From assembly GCA_002238805.1 (NCBI GenBank), contig MPNB01000018.1:1-47659 (forward strand): a DNA stretch of 47,659 bases, written 5' to 3'. Under the pieces are notes generated by a model, which was given only the letters and a program-made list of their open reading frames with translations, ran no database searches and was not told the DNA's origin. A program made the translations under genes and the position numbers. Numbering within the stretch: position 1 is the stretch's first letter; each line of letters opens with the position of its first letter. Source of the stretch: Rhodothermaceae bacterium bin80 (lineage in GTDB: Bacteria; Bacteroidota; Rhodothermia; Rhodothermales; Bin80). Below, piece after piece: positions 1-8,706 of the stretch.

Positions 1-306
1 AACCCGCTGTAGGACTGGACTGCACATGAGGGATGGGTAACCTGGAATCTACCTCAACCAACCCGGAAAATATGCGAAAATCATCTCGCTTGTAGCCCCA
101 ATCGGGAAGGCGAACTCGCAGATTCCGGCTCACACCGGAAATCCTGACTCCGCACAACCAAAGACGCACATTGTAGCCTTGGGGAAACTTATAATGAATA
201 ATATGGGACCAGCAGCACTTTGTCACGGGATCGGTGGAGGTATTACTGTGGCACTTGAGATGCTGTAGTTTTCGAGGGACAGGAGAACAATAGCTCCATT
301 GGTTGC
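1..306. other. No gene recognised at window start
   Basis: No reading frame of useful length or recognisable motif is visible on either strand. This is the 3' flank of the minus-strand repeat protein whose stop codon is at 307-309. No U-tract terminator was found by eye. Confidence 0.4.
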
Positions 307-2049
307 TCAAACATGAATAAGTGGTGCGCCCTGACGGGTTGCCATCTTCAGTTCGGGTTCCGTACCAGGGTTAACGATTCCCCATCCGCTCAAGTCCAGG
401 TTTTTCCCGGCCAGGTCAAGCGTTGCCGCAAATTTCTCGGGTGCAGAAAGAGCCACATCCCCATTGAAGGCCTGGATCCTGATATTTTGGGTTTCCTCCA
501 CTCCCACCTTAACATCGCCATTTGAGGACTTGAGCATAAGGCTTCCCATGATCTGCCCGATTTGTATATCACCATTTCTCAGGTTCACGTTTGCGTGGGC
601 CTCAATCAATCCGGTTTCAATGTCTCCTTTACTTGTCGCTTTTGCTGTCACGAATGCACCTTTGAGGTGCTCGGCGATGATGTTTCCCTCAGATGTCTGC
701 AACGAGATTTCACGGGATGTAGCCACATTCTCCAAAATGATACTTCCCCTGCCGGTTTTGGCAAACACAGACTCGCCTTTCAAGTGTTCTGCACTAATGT
801 TTCCGCTGGAAGATTGCAAATCAACTTGGCGCATAGCGGAAACGAGACCAATTGCCATATTACCCTGAGTCGTTTTAACCGAGACAAGTTCTGCTTCAAT
901 CCGGTCCGCGGAGATATTGCCACCTGATGTTCTGATTTCAAGATCATTGCCGGCGGCAACCAGTCCAAGGATCATAGGGCCATTCACGGTGCGAGCGATC
1001 AGAGACGAAGCGTCAATCTGGTTTGTTATGATGCTTCCGTCTGAGGATTGTAGCGTGAGGATCTCACTGGAAGCGATGTCCTGCACCCTGATATTGCCGT
1101 TAGTAGATCTTACCGACACGGATGCACCTTGAATCTGCTGTGCATCAATGTTGCCGTTATTGGAGGTTCGTATTTCGGCATGATCGCTGGAGGCGACTCC
1201 CAAATTCAGACTGCCATTGATTGCTTTGACGGTCAGGGACGAAGCATTAATCTGGTTTGTTGTGATGCTTCCGCCTGAGGATTGTAAGGTGAGTGCCTCA
1301 CTGGAGGTGATGTTGTCCACCTTGATGTTGCCGTTATTGGAGGTTCGTATTTCGGCATGACCACTGGAGACGACTCCCAAATTCAGATCACCATTGACTG
1401 CTTTGACGATCAGAGACGAAGCGTCAATTTGGCTTGTTTCGATGATTCCGAATGAGGATTGTAATGTAAGTACCTCACTGGAGGTGATGTTGTCCACCTT
1501 GATGTTGCCGTTTATAGATCTTACCAACACGGATGCACTTTGAATCTGCCGTGCATCAATGTTGCCGTTATTAGAGGTTCGTATTTCGGCATGATCGCTG
1601 GAGATGACTCCCAAATTCAGATCGCCATTGATTGCTTTGACGGTCAGGGACGAAGCGTCAATTTGTCTGGTTGTGATACTTCCCTCTGAGGTCTGAAGCA
1701 GGAGACTAGTTTTGGATGTTAATTCTCCAATCTTTATATCGCCATTGGTTTTCCTAGCTAGGACGGACTGGCCTTGTATTTTTTCCGAAGTGATACTGCC
1801 GTCCGATGTTCGAATCTCAGAATGATCGCTGGAGATGACTCCCAAATTCAGATCGCCATTGATTGCTTTGACGGTCAAAGACGAAGCATCAATTTGCTTG
1901 GTTGTGATACTTCCTTCTGAGGTCTGAAGCAGGAGGCTAGTTTTGGATATCAGTTCTCCAATCTGGCTCTTCACTTTTATGAGTGGGGAGCCTGTTTTTG
2001 GAAGTCTTCGGAGGACTGGAGCTCTACTCAGATGGAGTCCGAAATCCAT
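307..2049 (-). CDS. Adhesin-like beta-strand repeat protein
   Basis: A 580-residue protein built almost entirely from roughly 20-residue units of the form hydrophobic-x-hydrophobic-x-S/T-x-x-G-x-I, with recurring SSDGSI, NGNI and NGDLNLG turns. This is the pattern of right-handed beta-helix or DUF4097-like putative adhesin domains. About 25 units can be seen, and neighbouring units are nearly identical in DNA as well as protein, so the gene has grown by recent internal duplication. No catalytic motif is visible. The N-terminus (MDFGLHLSRAPVL) does not look like a signal peptide, so either the protein is cytoplasmic or the true 5' end has been lost. It lies 166 bases downstream of the ATPase-TPR gene on the same strand, so co-transcription is possible but not shown. 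Function unknown; a structural or surface-binding role is inferred from the repeats only. Confidence 0.7.
   Translation of the reverse strand: MDFGLHLSRAPVLRRLPKTGSPLIKVKSQIGELISKTSLLLQTSEGSITTKQIDASSLTVKAINGDLNLGVISSDHSEIRTSDGSITSEKIQGQSVLARKTNGDIKIGELTSKTSLLLQTSEGSITTRQIDASSLTVKAINGDLNLGVISSDHAEIRTSNNGNIDARQIQSASVLVRSINGNIKVDNITSSEVLTLQSSFGIIETSQIDASSLIVKAVNGDLNLGVVSSGHAEIRTSNNGNIKVDNITSSEALTLQSSGGSITTNQINASSLTVKAINGSLNLGVASSDHAEIRTSNNGNIDAQQIQGASVSVRSTNGNIRVQDIASSEILTLQSSDGSIITNQIDASSLIARTVNGPMILGLVAAGNDLEIRTSGGNISADRIEAELVSVKTTQGNMAIGLVSAMRQVDLQSSSGNISAEHLKGESVFAKTGRGSIILENVATSREISLQTSEGNIIAEHLKGAFVTAKATSKGDIETGLIEAHANVNLRNGDIQIGQIMGSLMLKSSNGDVKVGVEETQNIRIQAFNGDVALSAPEKFAATLDLAGKNLDLSGWGIVNPGTEPELKMATRQGAPLIHV
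1591..1964. repeat. Near-identical 143-bp repeat pair inside the adhesin-like gene
   Basis: The segments 1591-1733 and 1822-1964 align without gaps and differ at only a few positions. Both start with ATGATCGCTGGAGATGACTC and end in TTCTCCAATCT. Shorter copies of the same units recur further along the gene, for example around 1297-1338 and 1474-1511. Such direct repeats are substrates for slippage or recombination and could change the number of beta-helix rungs. Confidence 0.8.
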
Positions 2050-2215
2050 CCTAGACCTATCCTACTAAGAGGCTGCTGAAAAAAGCGTCGAAATTTTGGA
2101 GAAGAACACTTCAAGGCTCAATCTTGATAGTTTGTGCAACAGTCTCCCTAATTCATTAACCCTCATCCTGAATCTGAGAGCTTACCCACACAGTTAATGG
2201 AAGTCTCAAATAATA

Positions 2216-5200
2216 TCATACAGACTGCCGAAAACGTTTGGGCATATACTCTGGATGCATTTCTCTGTGCGCATGATTCAATCTGGGTTTAGCTATGACT
2301 GCACTATGTGAAACCACTTGCTGTGGGACAGTGATGACTTTGTTTTCCCCTCTTTGATCAAGGGATGACCTTTGTTCCTGAATATCCTTACGTATATCAG
2401 ATATAACTTCAAGAATTTCTTCTGGAGCACGAACTTTCTCCCCTGCCTCTTGTCGCAAGGCTACGATGACAGGGCGCAAAGCATCCTCACGAACATCGTT
2501 ACTTGAAAGGATCTTGAGTAAAGTATGCGGAGCCATCCCTGCTGCGACTAGGTTGATCACAAGGTTTGCAATTATTCGTATCATCGCTTCGCTATTTGGA
2601 TCAAGGATAACGTACAATGATCGGAATGAATCAGCTGCTGCTGGCAAATCCCCCCAAATGAGGAGAGCCTTCGTTCTCCCCCGTAATGCGTCCCATGTTA
2701 GTCTAATTTCTTCGTGCCCATTGACTTCGCTGAGCCGTTGAATGATCTCATTGTATGTAAAGAGAGCATCCTGGATATTTCCTTCATTGATTTGAAGTTC
2801 TGCTTTGCTGATCAATGCCCTCGTGCTCAATGTTTGCAATTCTTGATTTTCTGCGTTACCGAAGCGTTCTATGACTTCCTCAAAAGCTGTCTTAGCGAGT
2901 CCCATTTTGCCTTGAGCATGCAGTACAGCACCCTTTAGCGTCAGCATTGCTGCAAGATTTTTCTGTAGAGGCAAACGCATAGAATCGGACAATTCCGTAT
3001 GCGCTATGGCGTCAGTGAATTCAATTCCTTCTTCAACAGCTGGAAATACTGCATCGGGCGTAGATTCATTAGCCATATATTGAGCCCTGATTTTGTGCAG
3101 AAGTGCGAAGGACACCATAACCTGCAGATCGGATGTCCCTGCAATGCTGAAACGTTCAATAACTCCTTCAAAGGCTGATAAAGCAGGTTTGGCTTGACCT
3201 TGTGCTTGGAGTATCTCGCCCTGATTTATTAACGCCCGGGCAACTAGTAGTTGCTGTTCTGGGTTTTCTGTGATATTGAAGCGTTCAATGACATCCTCAA
3301 GAGCGGATAAAGCAAGTTCCTGGTGGCCTTGCTCCTTAAGTATCTCTGCTTTTTTGATCAGTGCCCGGACAGCTAAGCTTTTTAGCTCTGAATCTTCTGT
3401 GATACCGATGCGCTTAACGACATTCTCAAAGATTGATAAAGCGGTTTCCAGGTGGCTCTGGACATGGAGCAATTCGCCTTTGTTGATCAATGCCCGACCA
3501 ACCCATAACTGGAGTTCTATATCTTTCGAACTACCAAAGCGCTCAATAACTTCTTCAAGTGTTGACAGAGCAGACTCCAGTTGACCTTGAATACTTAAAA
3601 GCTTCCCTTTGTTTGTAAGTGCTCTGGCAATACACCAGTGGAATTCGTGATTATTAACGGCATCCAAACGTCTCACGGCTTCCTCAAAAGCCTCTACGGC
3701 AGAGTTTTGGTTGCGTTGATTCTGTAGTATTTCCCCTTTAATGGTCAGTGCACAGGCCACACACGCTTGTAAATGCGGGGCCTCTTTGGATCCGAAATCT
3801 TTGACGACTTCTTCGACGGTTAACAGAGCAAACTCTACTTTTCCCTGAGCAAGAAGTGTTTCGCCTTTAATTATTAATGCGCCAGCCACCGAATGTTGTA
3901 GCTCAGGATTTTCTGCAGAGCTCCAGCGGTTAATGATTTCATTGGCAGTGGATAGTGCTGGCTCAAGGTTGCCTTGTTTCTGATAAGCTGCTGCTTTCAT
4001 CAGCAGCGCCCATGCTATAGTCGATTCTGGTAATTGAGAGGCATCAGAAGACAGTACTTGATCTACGGCTTGGATCACCTTAGCAAAATCTCCTTTATTA
4101 AATGATGTAACTATCACCTCTCTGAGACGCCGATCCTCCCTAGATGAAATCTTACGCAGAACATTGGCAGCGACAATTATGACCAATTTCTTAGCGCTTT
4201 CTGGATCCTCAGCCATGGTTCTATTAAAGGCTTCCTGAATGGCCTCGGATTCTGCCATCTCTTCAACCAGTGCAGAAAACATTACTGTCTGTTCCGCTTC
4301 AGTGTAGAAAACGGACATAAAGCGGATCAGATTTTGCACAACGGCAGATTCGTCACGGTTACGTCGCAGCTTGTAGTAAATACTGTAGAGCCGCTCGGCC
4401 GCGGCATATTTCCGTTTCCTACCACTGCCTTCAACGATCACTGCTCCACGCTTGACAAGTCTTCCGAGCATGGTAGATACTTTTCGTATATCCATACGTG
4501 CTCGGATACTGATTTCGGTGGGAGTTGATGGCTGCCAGAGGTCAATGATTGCCAGGAAAACCCTTCGCTCTGTCTTAGCCAGAACTTCCAAGTTCCCCCG
4601 AAAATAATCGGTATGCTCATCCACCAAGAGGACCAACTCTTCCATCAACTGGTGCGTAGACTTGTGTTGAGCAAAACTCGCTACAATCACCAAGAGTCTC
4701 GGGCTCCCTCCTGTTAAGATTTCTAATGGGCGTATTTCACGTCCACTCATATCTTGCCCACTGATCATGGTCCAAAGTTGCTGACATTCAACAGTGTTCA
4801 GCGGTTCCAAATGGATGATCCAGAAAAATTCGAAAAACGGCAGTTTTGCGTCATCAAGCCCTTCGAAACGACTGGTGGCGGAGCCTACGAGAATGATCTG
4901 AGGTTCTGTCTGCAAAATCTTTCTAAGTTTCCATCCAAAGTTCTCGTCTACATCTTTAAAAAGTTCTTGAAGGTTTTCGATCATTAGGACTAACTTTCGG
5001 TCCAGTTGATCTGCAACATCCAATACGGCGTTTCTAGCAAGATCTTCCAGCAAATCGCTCCCCCACTTCTTACTCAGGACGGAATGCCTGATGTTCAGTT
5101 CCTGTCCCAATTGAGAACCGAATTGCTGGCATTCTCTGGCAAGGTGGAACAGGGTTTCTAGCCAGAAGTCAGCCATATTGAAGATCTCCTGGCTTTCTTC

Positions 5201-5470
5201 CATGAACCGAACTGGCAAGAGGTACTCAGAGAATTGTTCGTTAGACCGTAACTCCGCGGCGGTGCGAGCCAAGAGCATGGTTTTCCCCTGGCCACGCGGG
5301 CCTACGATCAAGGTATGCTGACACGATGGGGTCTCAATATTATCATGCAGAATGTCAAGCACGGTTTGCAGTTCGTGGTTGCGAACCACGAACTGCTTAA
5401 TCACTTCTTCATCAGATTGAAAGGCTCCGGGGTTGAATTTTCGGATTTTATGGTCTTTGATTCGGCTCAT
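2216..5470 (-). CDS. P-loop ATPase with winged helix and TPR-like repeats
   Basis: A 1084-residue protein. Residues 30-200 form a P-loop NTPase with Walker A GPRGQGKT (57-64) and a Walker B-like strand LVLMIEN (160-166). A winged-helix-like segment follows at about 290-370. From about residue 450 onward come many helical repeats of roughly 41 residues, each with an A-L-x-x-K-G-E-x-L helix and an A-L-S-x-x-E-x-V-I-x-R-F helix, as in tetratricopeptide repeats. This architecture resembles STAND or MalT-type switch ATPases, in which the repeats sense a ligand or protein. No effector domain is recognised. The start ATG overlaps the stop of the upstream ATPase (ATGA), so the two are translationally coupled. 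Paired ATPase genes of this kind occur in variable genomic regions. A role in stress or defence is possible but is inference. Confidence 0.75.
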   Translation of the reverse strand: MSRIKDHKIRKFNPGAFQSDEEVIKQFVVRNHELQTVLDILHDNIETPSCQHTLIVGPRGQGKTMLLARTAAELRSNEQFSEYLLPVRFMEESQEIFNMADFWLETLFHLARECQQFGSQLGQELNIRHSVLSKKWGSDLLEDLARNAVLDVADQLDRKLVLMIENLQELFKDVDENFGWKLRKILQTEPQIILVGSATSRFEGLDDAKLPFFEFFWIIHLEPLNTVECQQLWTMISGQDMSGREIRPLEILTGGSPRLLVIVASFAQHKSTHQLMEELVLLVDEHTDYFRGNLEVLAKTERRVFLAIIDLWQPSTPTEISIRARMDIRKVSTMLGRLVKRGAVIVEGSGRKRKYAAAERLYSIYYKLRRNRDESAVVQNLIRFMSVFYTEAEQTVMFSALVEEMAESEAIQEAFNRTMAEDPESAKKLVIIVAANVLRKISSREDRRLREVIVTSFNKGDFAKVIQAVDQVLSSDASQLPESTIAWALLMKAAAYQKQGNLEPALSTANEIINRWSSAENPELQHSVAGALIIKGETLLAQGKVEFALLTVEEVVKDFGSKEAPHLQACVACALTIKGEILQNQRNQNSAVEAFEEAVRRLDAVNNHEFHWCIARALTNKGKLLSIQGQLESALSTLEEVIERFGSSKDIELQLWVGRALINKGELLHVQSHLETALSIFENVVKRIGITEDSELKSLAVRALIKKAEILKEQGHQELALSALEDVIERFNITENPEQQLLVARALINQGEILQAQGQAKPALSAFEGVIERFSIAGTSDLQVMVSFALLHKIRAQYMANESTPDAVFPAVEEGIEFTDAIAHTELSDSMRLPLQKNLAAMLTLKGAVLHAQGKMGLAKTAFEEVIERFGNAENQELQTLSTRALISKAELQINEGNIQDALFTYNEIIQRLSEVNGHEEIRLTWDALRGRTKALLIWGDLPAAADSFRSLYVILDPNSEAMIRIIANLVINLVAAGMAPHTLLKILSSNDVREDALRPVIVALRQEAGEKVRAPEEILEVISDIRKDIQEQRSSLDQRGENKVITVPQQVVSHSAVIAKPRLNHAHREMHPEYMPKRFRQSV

Positions 5471-6486
5471 TGTTCAGTTTTTCTGAATTTGTCCCAATTT
5501 TGTCGCTCGCTAAGGGGGACATAGTTTTCCTTGAAACTTGCCGCCCACCAGTCCTTTAGCAATCGAAAAGAGAAACGATACTCATCATCTTTAAGGACGA
5601 GATATCCATCATGTATGAGTACATCAAGCACCTCAGCAATATGCTCCTGTGCGTTCTTTACAATTCGCCCATATTCTACTTCAATGGTCGCTCGGGCTTC
5701 TGATGTGAACATGCCTTGGATCGCAGCTTCCGCGAGAATTGTCTCTGCAATTATGTAGCTTGCTTCAGTTAATGCATCTTTGAGCCGTGACCTGTAGTGG
5801 CCTAGGTCAATCCATCCCGCAGGACCAAGAAGTTCAGTGCGATACACAGTATCGACATGTTCCACCGTTATCTGATCCAGTTGATGTCTTATGGCGAAAT
5901 CGTTTAGGCGGCGAAAAAAAGATTGGATGTAGTGAGGAATCCCGATACTCAACGCTTCGTAGACAGCCTCAGCTACACCGTTTTCAGTGGATACCCCAGA
6001 GGAATTGGCAAGATGTTCGAAACACCTAATGCAAGTGCTCCGATCCCAGGGTTTGAGCCGATAAGAGTAGAGGTAGTTTATTCGATCAGGAATTTTCAAT
6101 CTCCGCACAAATGGTTCCAGGCCAATGCTACCAGACACAATTAGGACCGGTCCGTCTTGGTTAAGTTGCTGAAATTCTCCTCGCAACCAACTCAAGAACT
6201 CATCCACTCTTCGGGGGCCTTGATCATGATCTTCTAGCATTCGCTTTAAGAAGATTGGCAACTCGTCAATGACTAAGAGTACCGGTTTCTTATTCCTTGC
6301 GCAAGCCTGAAGTAGGTTTTTACCATGACGTTTCCAGTTGCCAGCGTCAATCTCCGCGCGAATTTTGATGCGAAAATTGTACACACCAAATTCTTCAATC
6401 CTCTTTCCTATCCGTCGACCCATCCCGCCAATGAAGCGTTTGGTGAGCGACCGGACTGTGTGTGCCGAAGTATGCCATCTCTGCAA
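5467..6486 (-). CDS. AAA-type ATPase, C-terminal part (frameshifted)
   Basis: This frame carries the rest of the ATPase that begins at 6715. It holds a Walker B strand VLLVIDELPIF, an arginine-rich sensor-like region (VSGSIGLEPFVRRLKIP), a helical lid and a C-terminal winged-helix-like segment (VLDVLIHDGYLVLKDDEYRF). It has no Walker A of its own. The apparent start is a TTG inside the overlap with the N-terminal frame, so this is probably not an independent gene. If the two frames are joined near 6460-6480, the product would be about 415 residues, normal for RRMGKT-type archaeal/bacterial AAA ATPases. The stop overlaps the next ATPase start (ATGA). Either a real mutation or a sequence error separates the halves. 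No slippery heptamer is visible to suggest programmed frameshifting. Confidence 0.7.
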   Translation of the reverse strand: MQRWHTSAHTVRSLTKRFIGGMGRRIGKRIEEFGVYNFRIKIRAEIDAGNWKRHGKNLLQACARNKKPVLLVIDELPIFLKRMLEDHDQGPRRVDEFLSWLRGEFQQLNQDGPVLIVSGSIGLEPFVRRLKIPDRINYLYSYRLKPWDRSTCIRCFEHLANSSGVSTENGVAEAVYEALSIGIPHYIQSFFRRLNDFAIRHQLDQITVEHVDTVYRTELLGPAGWIDLGHYRSRLKDALTEASYIIAETILAEAAIQGMFTSEARATIEVEYGRIVKNAQEHIAEVLDVLIHDGYLVLKDDEYRFSFRLLKDWWAASFKENYVPLSERQNWDKFRKTEQ

Positions 6487-6715
6487 TCACATCTTCTGGA
6501 CATTTTGCCCCCTCTACATCGCAGAACAAAAAAATCCAACCGTCATCCTTAAGCTGTCGGCCGAGTTCCTGCAGAATACTGGTTTTACCCATGCGCCTTT
6601 GCCCCGTCAGCAATACATGGTTGCGATCCCGAATAAGCTTTCTCAGGATTTTCAAGTCGATTTCTCGATCAAAGAAATTTTCGCCGCTTACCCAGCGACC
6701 AGTAGATGATTTCAT
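6395..6715 (-). CDS. AAA-type ATPase, N-terminal part (frameshifted)
   Basis: A 106-residue frame starting at ATG 6715. Its first ~80 residues are a typical N-terminus of the ATPase: FFDRE box, then Walker A GQRRMGKTS, then FLFCDVEG. After about residue 85 the frame runs into non-homologous sequence and stops, while the neighbouring frame takes up the expected continuation. The two frames overlap over 6395-6486, and the switch lies near a CACACA dinucleotide tract (about 6464-6472). It is the first gene of the ATPase pair, and a palindrome stands 34 bases upstream of its start. Confidence 0.7.
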   Translation of the reverse strand: MKSSTGRWVSGENFFDREIDLKILRKLIRDRNHVLLTGQRRMGKTSILQELGRQLKDDGWIFLFCDVEGAKCPEDVIAEMAYFGTHSPVAHQTLHWRDGSTDRKED

Positions 6716-6748
6716 GTGCTATTCCAAGTTTAGTTACTCCATTTAATA

Positions 6749-6785
6749 TACACAACAATATAGTTGTCTACGTAATTGTTGTGTA
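6749..6785. promoter_or_regulatory. Inverted repeat, candidate operator of the ATPase pair
   Basis: Perfect 11-base arms TACACAACAAT (6749-6759) and ATTGTTGTGTA (6775-6785) flank a 15-base AT-rich spacer. The spacer itself holds another GTTGT half-site at 6763-6767. The element is 34-70 bases upstream of the ATPase start at 6715, where an operator or promoter-proximal site would sit. On the minus strand the T-run precedes the stem, so it is not an intrinsic terminator of that operon. That a regulator binds here is inferred. Confidence 0.45.
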
Positions 6786-6944
6786 AAAAATTTTGAATTA
6801 ATCTCTCTTGCTATCAATCACTGCGAGGTATCTCTACCGTCTTGTGCGAGGTTGCACATCCAAACATCAATTCGAGATCTCGTACCCCTATTCAGATAAT
6901 CATTCAGACTAGCTCGCAAATCTCTTCCTTCAACCCAATCCTCG

Positions 6945-7295
6945 CTACAAAAACAATAGGAGGCCCTCCGTGCACGATTCGTGGAGCGAAAGCCCTGGGC
7001 TGAGATTGCCGAACAATCTGGACACGACCCAGGCACACTCCGTAACCCGATCTCCAAGGTGCATAAATCTGGAACATTCAGCCCGTTCAAATCCCCGAAT
7101 GCCCAAAAACGGTCCCAACGAGATCAACGGGGCCTTGAGTTGCGCCTGAAAGAGAATCTCTTCAATAAGGAAATTTCTGACTGTACCTCGCTGCAAGGGA
7201 GCGCGAAAATTACGTACGGTCAACAAATTCTGTGGGCCACATTGACTTTTGATTTCAATGTTGGGCCATCTAATCCCGAAAATAGCCTGGTTTAA
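6945..7295 (+). pseudogene. Degenerate transposase N-terminus (HTH region)
   Basis: In one plus-strand frame, a LQKQ-stop-EALRARFVERKPW stretch leads into a helix-turn-helix-like IAEQSGHDPGTLRN and then a basic linker (KRSQRDQRG). This resembles the N-terminal DNA-binding part of a DDE transposase family whose members begin with EALRxxFVEG. An in-frame TAG (6957-6959) interrupts it and the catalytic region is absent. The family call is from memory of the motif and is moderate at best. The rest may have decayed beyond recognition in 7296-7811. Confidence 0.35.
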
Positions 7296-7811
7296 CCGCT
7301 CCCCAATCTTTTGAAGGAAACCCTATTTCGCATTTCTGCACCCCTCAGCACTTTCTCCCAACTAAGAACCTCAATGTAGAGTTTGCTGCCGCTTATCCAC
7401 TGAAATCAGCCAAGTCCATCCGGCATGGGGGTATGCTTCTGGACTCAAGCAGCCAATTCTCAAAATCGCGCATTGGATCGCACACAATACAGCTGTAAGC
7501 AGGTGTATTTTGAGTAACCTGGATTGGGTGCCTCATTAGGCATTTTACATTTTCCGTAAGGTCTTCCTCGCAGCGTGACCATGCAGCTCTATCAGGATAA
7601 CAAGCTTCGCTGGTTTGCCTATTCAATCACCTACCACATCCCGAATTGGCTTGGTACGCTCGCTAAACCGTGACAGATTGATGCGATCCTTCATGCAATC
7701 AACCAGCGGCTTCTTCAATACTGCAAATTCGCCATTGAATGGAATTTTTTGTTGAGATTTCCCAGCTCCAAGATGCCAGGATCGTGCTCAGGCGGTCATC
7801 TCTGCCGCGGA
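7296..7811. other. Gene-poor stretch, possibly decayed mobile DNA
   Basis: Only short frames without recognisable motifs occur on either strand. Its position directly after the transposase-like fragment suggests eroded element DNA. No terminal inverted repeats could be paired by eye. Confidence 0.3.
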
Positions 7812-8324
7812 TTAACCGCCGTAGTAGTGGTCCGGCAACCGCTTGGGCAACTGGTGCCAGATCAGTTCACCCGTGTTAGGCATGGTGTGAGCCCAACTGT
7901 CGATCGAAAGATCAACTCGCGTCATCGACGCAGTTGGAAATCGATCTATCGGACGACCGGATAGCAGTGTTGCGGTCATGGACCATGTGGGCTGGTGTCC
8001 AACCAGCATAACCGTCTGAATGCTGTCAGAGACCTCCTGTAAATAATGCAGCAGAACTTCCGGTACAGCATGATAGAGTTCGCGCTCATATTGTACATCG
8101 GCAGTCCATGCACCCGCAGCTCGGGCTCTGTCACACGTAGCACGGGCACGAACCGCAGTGGAGCAAAGAATGAGCTCTGGCAAAGGACCTGTGTTTGCAA
8201 GCCAACGCCCCATGGCGCGGGAAGCTCGCTTTCCACGCGAATTCAGCGGACGATCGTGATCTCGACCGTAGCTCGCGTTCCAATCCGATTTGCCGTGACG
8301 AAATAGAAGTACCGTTTTGTGCAT
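7812..8324 (-). CDS. SixA-like histidine phosphatase
   Basis: A 170-residue protein of the histidine phosphatase superfamily. The RHG box is LFRHGKSDW, with Arg9 and the nucleophile His10. The second arginine pair is AVRARAT (59-65), and the second catalytic histidine is VGHQP (His110). Length and the compact core fit the SixA branch, which dephosphorylates phosphohistidine on signalling proteins; related members act on small phosphoesters, so the substrate is not certain. It is cytoplasmic, with no signal peptide. It stands alone, 382 bases downstream of the DUF4389-uppS unit on the same strand. The RHGKSDWN signature makes the family call firm. Confidence 0.88.
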   Translation of the reverse strand: MHKTVLLFRHGKSDWNASYGRDHDRPLNSRGKRASRAMGRWLANTGPLPELILCSTAVRARATCDRARAAGAWTADVQYERELYHAVPEVLLHYLQEVSDSIQTVMLVGHQPTWSMTATLLSGRPIDRFPTASMTRVDLSIDSWAHTMPNTGELIWHQLPKRLPDHYYGG

Positions 8325-8706
8325 GCAAATTATTGGGGATTATATAGTTGAGTTGCCATTTTATGCGGCTACTCGCGTACCCATTTCATTTGTATAGGGG
8401 GGCGGTAACCCGAACGCCCCCGCCGTGCAGTTGCCCCATATCGAACAGATACCTTCCCAGTAATTGCGACACATACGGAAAACAATCTGCTGTGCACCGG
8501 TTTACGTACATATCGTGCTGGGCTTGAGTTGAAAGGTATGGCGACACGGCCCATCCATCTACCTCATTCAACAAAGCCTGCCAAGAACACGCATAACGGC
8601 CTCCCTTTCACAATGCTCACGACCATATACTTCAAACTTGCACTTCCGTTTGGATCGTGCATTCCGGTCGGTCAGGACTTACTTTTGCGGTACTGCATAA
8701 ATGTCA
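8325..8706. other. Intergenic region with a GC-rich hairpin
   Basis: No gene is supported. A strong stem is present: GGGGGCG (8398-8404) pairs with CGCCCCC (8415-8421) across a ten-base loop. It lies between the SixA-like gene and the DUF4389 gene and lacks a U-run on either strand. It could end the upstream transcript in a factor-dependent way or shape the leader of the SixA-like mRNA. Confidence 0.45.
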
